Of a stretch of DNA of 64,000 bases, positions 14,369 to 23,323 are shown in pieces. The stretch is taken from contig JAAELT010000177.1 of NCBI GenBank assembly GCA_024226315.1, positions 1 to 64,000 of the forward strand, read 5' to 3'. The notes beneath the pieces were generated by a model. It made no database searches. It was not told the DNA's origin and saw only the letters and a list, made by a program, of their open reading frames with translations. This DNA comes from a bacterium (GTDB taxonomy: Bacteria; Acidobacteriota; Thermoanaerobaculia; Multivoradales; J023). The translations under genes and the position numbers were made by a program. Numbering within the stretch: the first letter of the stretch is position 1; the number at the start of each line of letters is the position of its first letter.

Positions 14369-16480
14369 TCAGAGATGAGCCGCCACCTGGCGGCGGTTGA
14401 TCTCCTCGGTGACGCGTCGCACACGCTCGTTCTTGCTCGCGGCATGGTTGAACTCGACCCCGCCCCCGCCATCGGCGACTCCGATGACTCGGGTCGGGTT
14501 GCTGATACTGTCGACGACCACGTCTCCGGCCCTGCCGATGACGCCTCCGGCGACGACTTCGATCCCGTCCACCTCTCCGCGGCCCTGTGACTCCTGGCGA
14601 ACGCGGGCCGATTCGTGGGCCGCTTCCAGGGCGCCCGCCATGGCGGGCCACATGTTCACCCGCAGCAGAGTCATTCCCCGGCGTTGTGCTTCAGCGAGCG
14701 CGTCCGGGTGGAGAGACCCGATACCAGCGTCGAGGACGGGGGTCTCGGTCGGCAAGCTCTCGACCAGGTCTCTGTTGAAGTCGCCCGGAGAAACGGGCCA
14801 GGCGATCACCAGTGTGGCCTCGCCGAGTCTCGAGATCGCTTCCGGGGCCTGGATCGGCAAGCGGACCACGTCCAGGCCCGTCGGATCGAACGAGAAGGTC
14901 TCGATCGCGGCCCGGATCGACGGGTTGGCGGCCTCGCCCAGCAAGACGACTCGGGCCAGCCTCCCTGCCAGGTGCATGGCCAGCAGTCGACTCTTGGGAT
15001 GATCGCCGACGATCGCGATCCGCCGATCTTCGAGGCACTCGTCCAACATCCTTACGATCTGATCCTCGACAGCACCGACCCAGACCCGGCTGTCCGAATA
15101 GGTCAACAACAAACCGTCGCCGAAGTGGTCGCGGGCGAGCCGCCCCGGCGTGTCGACGCCGTCGGGCTTGCGGTCCGTGTCGAGGAAGACCACATCGACG
15201 TTGCCGGAGGCAGCTTCCAGGACCCGAACCAGGGGTTCTCCCGCCGTTAGAGTCACTGAGCCGATCATGTGTGCGGGCGTCGCCTGGATGTTCGCGGACA
15301 CCTTCAGCTCGGTTGATGGTGCATCGGCCATCACAATGTTCAGTGCCGAGAACTTGCCCGCCTTGACGGCCTTCGACCGCAGCTCATCGAGCAGCAGCCT
15401 CAGGCCCGCGATGTCTTCCGTGATTCCCCGGTCGCGGACTTGGTAGGCGGGTATGCTGATAGTGCGGGGAATCTTCTGCGCGGCGAGCTCTCGCCCGATG
15501 CGGTCGAGGAGATCGTCCGGGGCGTTCACCATCTCCTCCTGGGTCAGCCGAACGATCATGTCGCGCACGTCCAGATCGTATTCCTGGGCATAACGCTTCA
15601 CTTTGGAAGTGAAAGACGAGTGGAATCGAGCATAGCCGGCCGTGATCGCCATGGGATTCAGCCCATGGCCGTGCATCAGCGGCGCGATCAGGCCCTGGCC
15701 AACGTCCATGACCCCATTGAGATCCACGTCATCGAGATGACCGCGTTGCTTGAGGATCGCTACCAGCGCCTCGGTGACAGTGTTGCCGGCGGAGCGTCCC
15801 ATGCCCTGGAGAGAGGAGTCGACGAGTGCCGCCCCACGATCGATGGCGCTCAGCGTATTCGCCATTGCCATCGCCAGGTTGTCGTGACCATGGAAACCGA
15901 GATGGGCATCACACTCGCCCCGCGCTGCTTCGATGTAGCGCGCGATCTCTTCGGGGAACATCCCGCCGGCGGAGTCGACCAGACAAACCAGATCCGAGCC
16001 CCAGCTGCGGGCCAGCGCGGCGCAGCGGCCGAACTCGGAGGGGCTGACGGCATACGACTTCATGGCGTTGAAAGAGACCAACAAGCCGAGCTCCTTGGCC
16101 AGCTCGATATAGGGCCGGGCGAGCTCGATCGTCGTCACGTCGACGCCCACGCGAACGAAGGGCATTCGGTAGCTGGCGGCCAGGCGTAGATCCTCGAGAC
16201 GAGCGATTCCAGGAATGCAGAACATGCCCCACCGGGCGAGCTTCAGCGATGCTGCCGCGGCCTCCAGGTACTCTTCGTCGGTGGCGGCGGCGCGCCCCTT
16301 GCTTTGCGACGCATTGAGTCCGAGACCGTGCCCGACCTCGATCCAACGCAGGCCTACCGCCTCGAGCGCCGCAGCGATCTTGGCGGTGTCTCTGGCGGTG
16401 AACTGAAAATCGATCAGGTAGGAGCCGTCGCGCAGGGTGACGTCCAGAATCTCCGGCGTGCGATCGAAGATCGTCGTCAT
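14369..16480 (-). CDS. DmpG/HMGL-like aldolase fused to a Rossmann-type C-terminal region (cassette gene 1)
   Basis: 703 residues. The N-terminal 1-300 is an HMGL/4-hydroxy-2-oxovalerate-aldolase-like TIM barrel: ILDVTLRDGSYLIDFQF (metal-binding Asp in LRDGS), LVCLVDSAGGMFPEEI, LGFHGHDNLAMAMANTL (HGH metal motif) and DSSLQGMGRSAGNTVTEAL. Residues about 310-400 resemble the communication domain of DmpG. The remaining 300 residues include a nucleotide-binding-like turn RRIAIVGDHPKSRLLAMHL and VLDAGIGSLHPDAL, suggesting a dinucleotide-binding domain, but I do not recognise the family. The layout recalls an aldolase tied to a dehydrogenase for channelling a reactive intermediate. First gene of the minus-strand cassette; divergent from the glycosyltransferase at 16716. 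Confidence 0.75.
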   Translation of the reverse strand: MTTIFDRTPEILDVTLRDGSYLIDFQFTARDTAKIAAALEAVGLRWIEVGHGLGLNASQSKGRAAATDEEYLEAAAASLKLARWGMFCIPGIARLEDLRLAASYRMPFVRVGVDVTTIELARPYIELAKELGLLVSFNAMKSYAVSPSEFGRCAALARSWGSDLVCLVDSAGGMFPEEIARYIEAARGECDAHLGFHGHDNLAMAMANTLSAIDRGAALVDSSLQGMGRSAGNTVTEALVAILKQRGHLDDVDLNGVMDVGQGLIAPLMHGHGLNPMAITAGYARFHSSFTSKVKRYAQEYDLDVRDMIVRLTQEEMVNAPDDLLDRIGRELAAQKIPRTISIPAYQVRDRGITEDIAGLRLLLDELRSKAVKAGKFSALNIVMADAPSTELKVSANIQATPAHMIGSVTLTAGEPLVRVLEAASGNVDVVFLDTDRKPDGVDTPGRLARDHFGDGLLLTYSDSRVWVGAVEDQIVRMLDECLEDRRIAIVGDHPKSRLLAMHLAGRLARVVLLGEAANPSIRAAIETFSFDPTGLDVVRLPIQAPEAISRLGEATLVIAWPVSPGDFNRDLVESLPTETPVLDAGIGSLHPDALAEAQRRGMTLLRVNMWPAMAGALEAAHESARVRQESQGRGEVDGIEVVAGGVIGRAGDVVVDSISNPTRVIGVADGGGGVEFNHAASKNERVRRVTEEINRRQVAAHL

Positions 16481-16715
16481 TGGTCGAGCCTGGATGTGTG
16501 CGGTGACATGACTGGACGGTTGGCGTCCGGAGAGGCGCCAAGAGGTGCTAGATCCTACAGCCCGGGCCGCCCCGGGGCAATGTCGTGCAGGCCCACGGAG
16601 CCTTCCTGGCAGGCAGCCGCTCGGCTTGACGCCACCCAGCGCGACCGATAGGCTGACCTCACGCCGACGGCGATGTGGGGCGAGCTTCTGTCCCAGGCAT
16701 TCCTTCCAAAACGCG

Positions 16716-17693
16716 ATGACAGATCGAAAGCTCCTTTCGGTGGTGATCCCCGTCTACAACGAGGAGACCAACATCCGGCCGTTCTACGATCGTTTGATCG
16801 GCGCCATCAAGCCGCTGGAGATCGACGCCGAGATCATCTTCGTAGACGACGGCAGTAGTGATCGCTCTCCCGAGCTGATCGCGGAGCTGTCGCAAGAGGA
16901 CCCCCGAGTCAGAGCGCTCATCCTGTCGCGCAACTTCGGCAGTCATCCGGCCTTGAGCGCGGGCCTCCATCACGCCAATGGCGATGCCGCCGTCCTGATC
17001 TCGGTCGATCTCCAGGACCCCCCGGAGCTGATCACGACTCTTGTCGAACGCTGGCGTGAGGGCTATCACGTCGTCTGGGGGGTCCGCGAAAGCCGCGACG
17101 ATCCCTGGATGAAGAAGACGCTGGCACGGCTCTTCTACTCTGTCGTCCGACGGATCGCGCTGCCCCAGTTCCCGCCGCAGGGCCTCGAGTGTGCCCTCTG
17201 GGACCGCAAGGTCTTGAACGTGCTGGATCGTTTTCCCGAGGTGAATCGGTCCCTGCACATGCTGGTGGTGTGGTCTGGCTTCCGCCAGACGAGGGTGCCC
17301 TATCATCGCCACGCTCGCCATTCCGGGGTCAGCAAGTGGCCCATCCGTAGACGTCTGAATCAAGCGATCGACGTCTTCGTGGCATTTTCCAACACGCCGA
17401 TCCGGATGATCTCGTACTTGGGGATCACGATTTCGCTGCTGAGCTTCCTCTATGCTACGTTTCTCCTCGCGGCCCGCCTGCTGAGGGGAGTTGGAGAATC
17501 CGGCTGGCCCTCGTTGATGGTCGCGATCCTCTTTTTGGGAGGTGTTCAATTGGTCATGCTGGGAATCCTTGGCGAGTACTTGTGGCGGACCTCGGATCAA
17601 GTGCGCGGCCGGCCGCTGTTCATCGTTATGGAGGAAATCGGTTTCGACGGCGCCGCCAATCGACCGAGCCCACCGCCCCGGGAACTGCCATGA
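16716..17693 (+). CDS. GT2 undecaprenyl-phosphate glycosyltransferase, ArnC/GtrB-like
   Basis: 325 residues. ATG 16716 is chosen because LLSVVIPVYNEE begins seven residues later, as in the family. The GT-A domain shows FVDDGSSDRS, LILSRNFGSHPALSAGL and SVDLQDPPELI. Two C-terminal membrane helices (about 235-260 and 270-295) end in GILGEYLWRTSDQVRGRPLF, typical of ArnC, GtrB and DPM-like enzymes that make polyprenyl-phosphate sugars. First gene of the plus-strand operon running to 24301; its stop overlaps the next start (ATGA). Confidence 0.9.
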   Translation: MTDRKLLSVVIPVYNEETNIRPFYDRLIGAIKPLEIDAEIIFVDDGSSDRSPELIAELSQEDPRVRALILSRNFGSHPALSAGLHHANGDAAVLISVDLQDPPELITTLVERWREGYHVVWGVRESRDDPWMKKTLARLFYSVVRRIALPQFPPQGLECALWDRKVLNVLDRFPEVNRSLHMLVVWSGFRQTRVPYHRHARHSGVSKWPIRRRLNQAIDVFVAFSNTPIRMISYLGITISLLSFLYATFLLAARLLRGVGESGWPSLMVAILFLGGVQLVMLGILGEYLWRTSDQVRGRPLFIVMEEIGFDGAANRPSPPPRELP

Positions 17694-18739
17694 ACAGGAT
17701 TTCCGGCGATAGCAAGGTGCGAATCGCCGTCGTCGGGGCGGGCTACTGGGGCCCCAACCTGATCCGTAACGTCGCGAGATTGCCGCAGGCTAGCCTCGAC
17801 TGCGTTTGTGACCAGCGGCCAAGCCGTCTAGAACGTATCCGGGCGCAGTACCCTGTGAGGACGGTGACGACGGAGTTGAACGAGGTTCTTGCCGACAGCG
17901 CCGTGGATGCGGTCATCCTCGCGACGCCGCCAGAAACCCACGGCGAGATCGGGCTCGAGATTCTCGAGTCGGGCCGACACCTCCTGGTGGAGAAGCCGAT
18001 GGCGATGACGGCAGCGGAGGCGGAGAGGTTGGTGGAGGAAGCCGCCGCCAGGGAGCTGGTGCTTCTGGTCGGCCACACCTTCGAGTTCAACGCGGCCGTC
18101 TTGAAGGTCCGAAAGCTGATCGCGGCCGGCGAGATCGGCGACGTTTACTACCTTCACTCTCAGCGGGTCAACCTCGGCAAGGTTCGCACCAACTGCAACG
18201 CCCTCTGGAGCCTGGCGCCCCACGACGTCTCGATCGCCAACTTCCTCTTCGGCGAGAGACCGCTGTGGGTGCGTGCCTCGGGCTACAAGTTCCTCGACCA
18301 GGAGCTCGAGGACGTCGTCTTCCTGAATCTCGGCTATCCTCAGAATCGTGTCGCGCACATTCACGTGTCGTGGCTCGATCCCGACAAGGTGCGCCGGACG
18401 ACCGTTGTCGGGAGCCGCAAGATGATCGTCTACGACGACATGAGCCACGATGCCAAGGTCAAGGTGTTCGACAAGGGCGTCAGCAAGCAGGCGGTGACCA
18501 CGGAGGCGCTCGAAGCGCCGCCCTTCGGCGAGTTCGTCTTCCTCACCCACACCGGCGACGTCTGGATCCCCAAGATCGACTTTGCCGAGCCGCTCCACCA
18601 GGAGGTCGCGCACTTCGTCGCCTGCATCCAGGGACGGGAGAAACCACGGACCGGCGGCCTCAACGGCCTCGCGGTCGTGCGGGCGCTCGAGGGAGCCCAG
18701 GAATCGCTCGCACGAGGCGGAGCCACGGTCGAGCTCTGA
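17690..18739 (+). CDS. Gfo/Idh/MocA-family sugar-nucleotide dehydrogenase, WlbA/WbpB-like
   Basis: 349 residues. The N-terminal Rossmann fold contains VRIAVVGAGYWGPNLIRNV; LLVEKPMAM is the EKP signature, and VGHTFEFNAAV plus LHSQRVNLGK and LWSLAPHDVSI mark the catalytic domain. WlbA/WbpB oxidise UDP-N-acetylglucosaminuronate at C3. With the acetyltransferase and aminotransferase that follow, this reproduces the WlbA-WlbB-WlbC (WbpB-WbpD-WbpE) order for UDP-2,3-diacetamido-2,3-dideoxyglucuronate. The 6-dehydrogenase (WbpA/WbpO) needed to supply the precursor is not in the window. Confidence 0.85.
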   Translation: MNRISGDSKVRIAVVGAGYWGPNLIRNVARLPQASLDCVCDQRPSRLERIRAQYPVRTVTTELNEVLADSAVDAVILATPPETHGEIGLEILESGRHLLVEKPMAMTAAEAERLVEEAAARELVLLVGHTFEFNAAVLKVRKLIAAGEIGDVYYLHSQRVNLGKVRTNCNALWSLAPHDVSIANFLFGERPLWVRASGYKFLDQELEDVVFLNLGYPQNRVAHIHVSWLDPDKVRRTTVVGSRKMIVYDDMSHDAKVKVFDKGVSKQAVTTEALEAPPFGEFVFLTHTGDVWIPKIDFAEPLHQEVAHFVACIQGREKPRTGGLNGLAVVRALEGAQESLARGGATVEL

Positions 18740-18749
18740 GATCTCCGAG

Positions 18750-19394
18750 ATGGAGAATCGTTCCGGCACCGCGATCATCCACCCGGGCGTTGTCTTCCTC
18801 GGCGAGGCCTCGATCGACGACTTCGTGATCGTAGGTCGGCAGCCGCGCCCCGGGCGAGACATCGTCGAGACGATTATTGGCGCCGACGCGGTCCTGCGCT
18901 CCGGTACCGTGATCTACGCCGGCAATCGGATCGGCAACGGGTTTCAGACCGGCCATGGTGCCCTCGTCCGCCACGGCAACGTCATCGGCGACGATTGCAG
19001 CCTCGGCTCGGGATCGGTCATCGAGTTCGAAACGCGTCTGGGACAGGGCGTGCGGATCCACTCCCAGGCATTCGTCCCCGAGTACTCGATCCTGGAGGAC
19101 GAGTGCTGGATCGGACCGAACGCCGTGCTGACCAACGCCCGCTATCCTGGGTCGGCGCGCGTGAAGGAGACCCTCGAGGGCGTGAGGATCGGCAAGTGCG
19201 CGCGTATCGGCGCCAACGCGACCATCCTCCCCGGCGTCGTCGTCGGCGAGGCGGCGCTGGTCGGCGCCGGCGCGGTGGTCACACGCGACGTGGCTGCCGG
19301 CACGGTGGTCGCCGGCAATCCCGCCCGGGTGATCAAGCGGATCGAGGATCTGGAGTATGATGATCGCCCCGGTGCGCGAGCCTACCCGGACTGA
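18750..19394 (+). CDS. hexapeptide-repeat N-acetyltransferase, WlbB/WbpD-like
   Basis: 214 residues, ATG 18750. Repeated [LIV]-G-X4 units (IIGADAVLRSGTVIYAGNRI, VIGDDCSLGSGSVI, RIGKCARIGANATILPGVVV, LVGAGAVVTRDV) form a left-handed beta helix, and VVAGNPARVIKRI is the typical C-terminal end of such acetyltransferases. In the Wlb pathway the enzyme acetylates the 3-amino group with acetyl-CoA. Its end overlaps possible upstream starts of the next gene; the preferred start of that gene (19405) lies just after its stop. Confidence 0.85.
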   Translation: MENRSGTAIIHPGVVFLGEASIDDFVIVGRQPRPGRDIVETIIGADAVLRSGTVIYAGNRIGNGFQTGHGALVRHGNVIGDDCSLGSGSVIEFETRLGQGVRIHSQAFVPEYSILEDECWIGPNAVLTNARYPGSARVKETLEGVRIGKCARIGANATILPGVVVGEAALVGAGAVVTRDVAAGTVVAGNPARVIKRIEDLEYDDRPGARAYPD

Positions 19395-19404
19395 GGAGCA
19401 AACC

Positions 19405-20520
19405 GTGCAGATTCCCCTCGTCGACCTGAAGGCCCAGTACGCCTCGATCCAGGCCGAGATCGACGCCGCTGTCGCCGCCGTGATTTCGGACACCGCCTTC
19501 GTCGGCGGCCGTTACGTCGCGGCCTTCGAGCAGGCGTTCGCCGGTTTTTGCGAGGCTCCCCACGCGGTCGGTTGCGGCAACGGAACCGACGCCCTCGAGC
19601 TGGCGCTGGAGGCTCTCGGCGTCGGTCCCGGCCACGAGGTCATCCTGCCGTCGCACACCTTCTTCGCCTCCGCCGAGGCGGTGCTGCGCGTCGGCGCGAC
19701 GCCGGTCTTCGCGGACGTCGAGGAAGGCGGATTCCTGATCGACACGGAGGCGATTCCGGCGCTGGTGAGCGAGCGCACGCGGGCGATCATGCCGGTCCAC
19801 CTCTATGGCCACCTGTGCGACATGGACCCCATCCTGGAGATCGCCCGTGATCACGACCTGGCGGTGGTCGAGGATTCCGCGCAGGCCCACGGCGCGCGCT
19901 ACCGCGGCCGGCCCGCGGGCACGATGGGTGACGTCGGCTGCTTCTCCTTCTACCCGGGCAAGAACCTCGGGGCCTACGGCGACGCCGGGGCCATCGTCAC
20001 CGGCGACGCTGAGCTGGCCGCGCGTCTCTCTCGCTTGCGCAATCACGGCCGCAGCGGCAAATACGAGCACCACGAGGTCGGGGTCAACTCCCGCCTCGAC
20101 GGTCTCCAGGCGTCGATCCTGGCCGCCAAGCTGGTGCACCTCCACGATTGGAATCGCCGGCGCCGCGCGGCCGCGGCTCGCTACGATCGCCTGCTCGAAG
20201 GCGTCGAGGGCGCCCGGGCCTTGACCGGCCGGCCCGAGACCGAGTCGGTCTATCATCTCTACGTGGTCCGCGTCCCCCATCGCGACGAGGTCCTGGAGCT
20301 GCTGCGGGCCGACGGTATCGGAGCCGGGATCCACTATCCCGTGCCCTGCCACCTGCAGCCCGCCATCCTGAAGACCGGCTCGCGCCTCAGCCTGCCACGA
20401 ACCGAAGCCCTGGCCGCCGAGATCCTGTCGCTGCCGCTCTACCCCGAGATCACCCCCGAGCAGATCGACCGCGTCACAGGCAGCCTCGACCGCGCCCTCG
20501 AGAGGACCCGAAGCCGATGA
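19405..20520 (+). CDS. DegT/DnrJ/EryC1 sugar aminotransferase, WlbC/WbpE-like
   Basis: 371 residues. GTG 19405 is preferred: GAGGAG at 19393-19398 precedes it and the family begins with IPLVDLKAQY. An upstream in-frame ATG (19357) would overlap the acetyltransferase. Motifs: GTDALELALEALGVGPGHEV, VVEDSAQAHGARY and SFYPGKNLGAYGDAGAI, whose Lys binds PLP. It transfers an amino group from glutamate to a 3-keto sugar nucleotide. The three-gene set from 17690 supports the UDP-diacetamido-uronate pathway. Stop overlaps the epimerase start (ATGA). Confidence 0.88.
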   Translation: MQIPLVDLKAQYASIQAEIDAAVAAVISDTAFVGGRYVAAFEQAFAGFCEAPHAVGCGNGTDALELALEALGVGPGHEVILPSHTFFASAEAVLRVGATPVFADVEEGGFLIDTEAIPALVSERTRAIMPVHLYGHLCDMDPILEIARDHDLAVVEDSAQAHGARYRGRPAGTMGDVGCFSFYPGKNLGAYGDAGAIVTGDAELAARLSRLRNHGRSGKYEHHEVGVNSRLDGLQASILAAKLVHLHDWNRRRRAAAARYDRLLEGVEGARALTGRPETESVYHLYVVRVPHRDEVLELLRADGIGAGIHYPVPCHLQPAILKTGSRLSLPRTEALAAEILSLPLYPEITPEQIDRVTGSLDRALERTRSR

Positions 20521-21494
20521 CCGCCGACACCCGGATCCGGGACAAGAGCATCCTCATCACCGGCGGAGCCGGCCTGGTCGGCTCGCACATCGCCGAAGAA
20601 GTGCTGCGGCGTGGCGCTCGCCGAGTGGTGGTATACGACAGCCTGGTGCGCGGCCGCGAGCCGCATCTCGAGCCGGCGCGGCGCCTCGGCGAAGTCGAGC
20701 TGGTTCAGGCCGACATCGAAGACCGTGACGCCCTCGACCGTGCCTTCGAGGGTATCGACCTGTGTTTCCACCAGGCGGCCATGTGGCTGCGCCAGGCGCA
20801 GAAAGAGCCGCGCCGGTCGATCGAGGTCAACATCCTCGGCAGCTTCAACGTGCTCGAGTGCTGTGTGCGCCACGGCGTGCGCAAGATTGTCTCCGCGTCG
20901 TCGTCGAGCGTCTACGGCGACGGCAGGTACCTGCCCACCGACGAGGCGCACCCGTTCGACAACGACCTCTTCTACGGCATGACCAAGGTCGCCCTCGAAC
21001 AGCTCCTGCGCTGTTTCGAGAAAGAGCACGGCTTGCCCTACGTGGGGCTGCGCTACCTCAACGTTTACGGCGCCCACCAGCCCTTCCAGGCCGCTTATAC
21101 CGACGTCATCATGCACTTCATGAATCGCGTCGACGAGGGCGAGCCACCGATCATTCATGGCGACGGTAGCCAGACCGTCGACCTGGTCTACGTCGGCGAC
21201 ATCGCCAGGCTCAACGTCATGGCCATGGAGAGCGCGGTGTCCGGCGAGCTCTTCAACGGCTGCACGGGCCGCGAGACGAGCCTGAAGCAGCTCGCCGAAG
21301 CGGTGCTCGAGGTCAAGGGCCGTCCGGACCTCGAGCCGGTCTTCGAGGCCCGCGACTCGAAGCTGGTCCTGCGTCGCTCCGGTTGTCCGAAGAAGGCGCG
21401 TGAGATGCTCGGCTTCGAGGCCACGACGCCGCTGCTCGACGGCTTGCGGGCCGTGGCGCAGTGGCGCGACGCGGTCAAGGCCGGCACGGCCTGA
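20517..21494 (+). CDS. NAD-dependent sugar-nucleotide epimerase/dehydratase
   Basis: 325 residues, extended SDR. ILITGGAGLVGSH (GxxGxxG) near residue 12, FHQAAMWLRQAQ, VSASSSSVYGDG with the catalytic Ser, and YGMTK (YxxxK) are all present; GLRYLNVYGAHQPFQ follows. The enzyme probably epimerises or dehydrates the UDP-sugar made by the preceding genes; which carbon it acts on cannot be read from sequence. ATGA-coupled to the aminotransferase upstream and 7 bp from the asparagine synthase downstream. Confidence 0.88.
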   Translation: MTADTRIRDKSILITGGAGLVGSHIAEEVLRRGARRVVVYDSLVRGREPHLEPARRLGEVELVQADIEDRDALDRAFEGIDLCFHQAAMWLRQAQKEPRRSIEVNILGSFNVLECCVRHGVRKIVSASSSSVYGDGRYLPTDEAHPFDNDLFYGMTKVALEQLLRCFEKEHGLPYVGLRYLNVYGAHQPFQAAYTDVIMHFMNRVDEGEPPIIHGDGSQTVDLVYVGDIARLNVMAMESAVSGELFNGCTGRETSLKQLAEAVLEVKGRPDLEPVFEARDSKLVLRRSGCPKKAREMLGFEATTPLLDGLRAVAQWRDAVKAGTA

Positions 21495-21501
21495 GTGGGC
21501 C

Positions 21502-23322
21502 ATGTGCGGCGTCGCCGGCATCTTCGACCGTTTCGGCAGACCGATCGATCCGGCGACCTGCGTTCGGATGACCGAGGTGCTCCGGCACCGCGGCCCGGAC
21601 GATGAAGGCACACTCGTCGACAGTGCCGCGGGCGTCTCGATCGGGCTCGCGCACACCCGCCTGGCGATCGTCGATCTCTCCGCCGCCGGCCGCCAGCCCA
21701 TGTCCAGCCCGGACGGCGACCTATGGCTGGTCGCCAACGGCGAGATCTACAACGCCCCCGAGCTGCGCCGCGAGCTCGAATCCGAGGGCTGCCGCTTCTC
21801 CTCCCGCACCGACATCGAGGTCATCCTCCATCTCTACGCCCGGGAGGGGCTCGCCTGCCTCGAACGGCTCGACGGCATGTTCGCCTTCGGCCTCTGGGAC
21901 CGCGGTCGAGGCAAGCTGCTGCTGGCTCGCGACCGCTTCGGCGTCAAGCCCCTGTACTTCGCCGAGCGGGCCGGCCGGCTGGCGTTCGCTTCCGAGGCCA
22001 AGGCCATCCTCGAGGTCGACGGCTTCGAGGCGCGGCTCGACCCGGTGGCATTGTCGGAGCACTTCACCTTCCAGTGGGCGACCGGGGGTCGCAGTCTGTT
22101 CCACGGTTTCGAGCTCCTGGAGCCGGGCTGCTGGCTCGAGGCCGACGCTCGCGGCACGCGCCGGGGCCGTTACTTCGAGCTGAGGTACGACCGCGGTGAG
22201 CCGTTCGGCGAGAGCGAGGCCGTCGAGCGGCTTCGTGCCGCCTTCGAGTCCGCGGTCGAGCGCCAGCTCATGAGCGACGTGCCGCTGGGCGCGTTTCTCT
22301 CGGGCGGCATGGACACCGGCTCGATCGTCGCCGTCGCCGGCCGCAGGCTCGGGCGTCTCCACACCTTCACCTGCGGCTTCGACACCACCGGCATGGAGGG
22401 CCTCGAGTCCTACTTCGACGAGCGTCGGGAAAGCCGGGAGCTGTCCGCCCTTCTCGATACCGAGCATCACGAGCTGCTGCTGGGCCCAGACCGCTTCGAA
22501 CCCTCGGTGCCGAGCATCGTGTACCACCTCGACGAGCCTCGCGTCGGCATCTGCCACCAGGTCTACCACGTCGCCGAGCTCATCGGCAGGCATTTGAAAG
22601 TCGTGCTCTCGGGAGTCGGCGGCGACGAGCTGTTCGCCGGCTATCCCTGGCGCTATCAGCCGATCCTCGGTGAGACGGACGCGGACCGATTCGCCGAGAC
22701 CTACTACCGCCGCTGGGTCCGCTTCTTCGACGACAGCGAAAAGAGCGCCTTCTTCAGCGATCGGATGCTCGGCGAGATCGGGGATTTCTCCACCTTTGAC
22801 AGCTTCCGCCAGGTGCTCGACGCGGCCGGCACCGACGATCCGCTCCACAAGGCGCTGTATTTCGATTTCTCGACCTTCCTGCACGGGCTCTTCCTGGTGG
22901 ACGACAAGCTCTCGATGGCGCACTCGGTCGAGGCGCGCGTGCCGTTCATGGACAACGCCTTGCTCGACTTGGCGACGCGGATCCCGTCACGGCTCAAGCT
23001 GTCCGAGGACCGGCCCTGGAAGTACGTGCTCAAGAAGGCCATGCACGGTCTGCTCCCGGAAGAGACGCTCCACCGCCGCAAGCAGGGATTCACGCCGCCC
23101 GACGCCACCTGGTACCGGGGGCCCCACCGCCGCTATCTCGAGAGCGTCGTCCTGTCGCCGCGGGCGCTCGAGCGGGACGTCTTCCGGCCCGAGGCGGTGC
23201 GGAAGATCTTCGACCAGCACATGAGCGGCGAGCACAACCATCGTTTCCTGATCTGGTCGCTGCTGTGCCTCGAGTGGTGGCACCGGATCTTCGTCGACGG
23301 CGAGCGGCCCGGGATCGATTGA
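21502..23322 (+). CDS. glutamine-hydrolysing asparagine synthase (AsnB-type)
   Basis: 606 residues. The start is fixed by MCGVAGIF, whose Cys becomes the N-terminal glutaminase nucleophile. LRHRGPDDEG, NGEIYNAPELR and ARDRFGVKPLYF complete the glutaminase domain. The synthetase domain has FLSGGMDTGSIV as PP-loop (SGGxDS with Thr for Ser) and SGVGGDELFAGYPW. In glycan operons such enzymes are often proposed to amidate uronic acids rather than make asparagine; here it follows genes for an amino-uronic acid, which fits. The start of the next gene lies one base past its stop. Confidence 0.92.
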   Translation: MCGVAGIFDRFGRPIDPATCVRMTEVLRHRGPDDEGTLVDSAAGVSIGLAHTRLAIVDLSAAGRQPMSSPDGDLWLVANGEIYNAPELRRELESEGCRFSSRTDIEVILHLYAREGLACLERLDGMFAFGLWDRGRGKLLLARDRFGVKPLYFAERAGRLAFASEAKAILEVDGFEARLDPVALSEHFTFQWATGGRSLFHGFELLEPGCWLEADARGTRRGRYFELRYDRGEPFGESEAVERLRAAFESAVERQLMSDVPLGAFLSGGMDTGSIVAVAGRRLGRLHTFTCGFDTTGMEGLESYFDERRESRELSALLDTEHHELLLGPDRFEPSVPSIVYHLDEPRVGICHQVYHVAELIGRHLKVVLSGVGGDELFAGYPWRYQPILGETDADRFAETYYRRWVRFFDDSEKSAFFSDRMLGEIGDFSTFDSFRQVLDAAGTDDPLHKALYFDFSTFLHGLFLVDDKLSMAHSVEARVPFMDNALLDLATRIPSRLKLSEDRPWKYVLKKAMHGLLPEETLHRRKQGFTPPDATWYRGPHRRYLESVVLSPRALERDVFRPEAVRKIFDQHMSGEHNHRFLIWSLLCLEWWHRIFVDGERPGID

Positions 23323-23323
23323 G

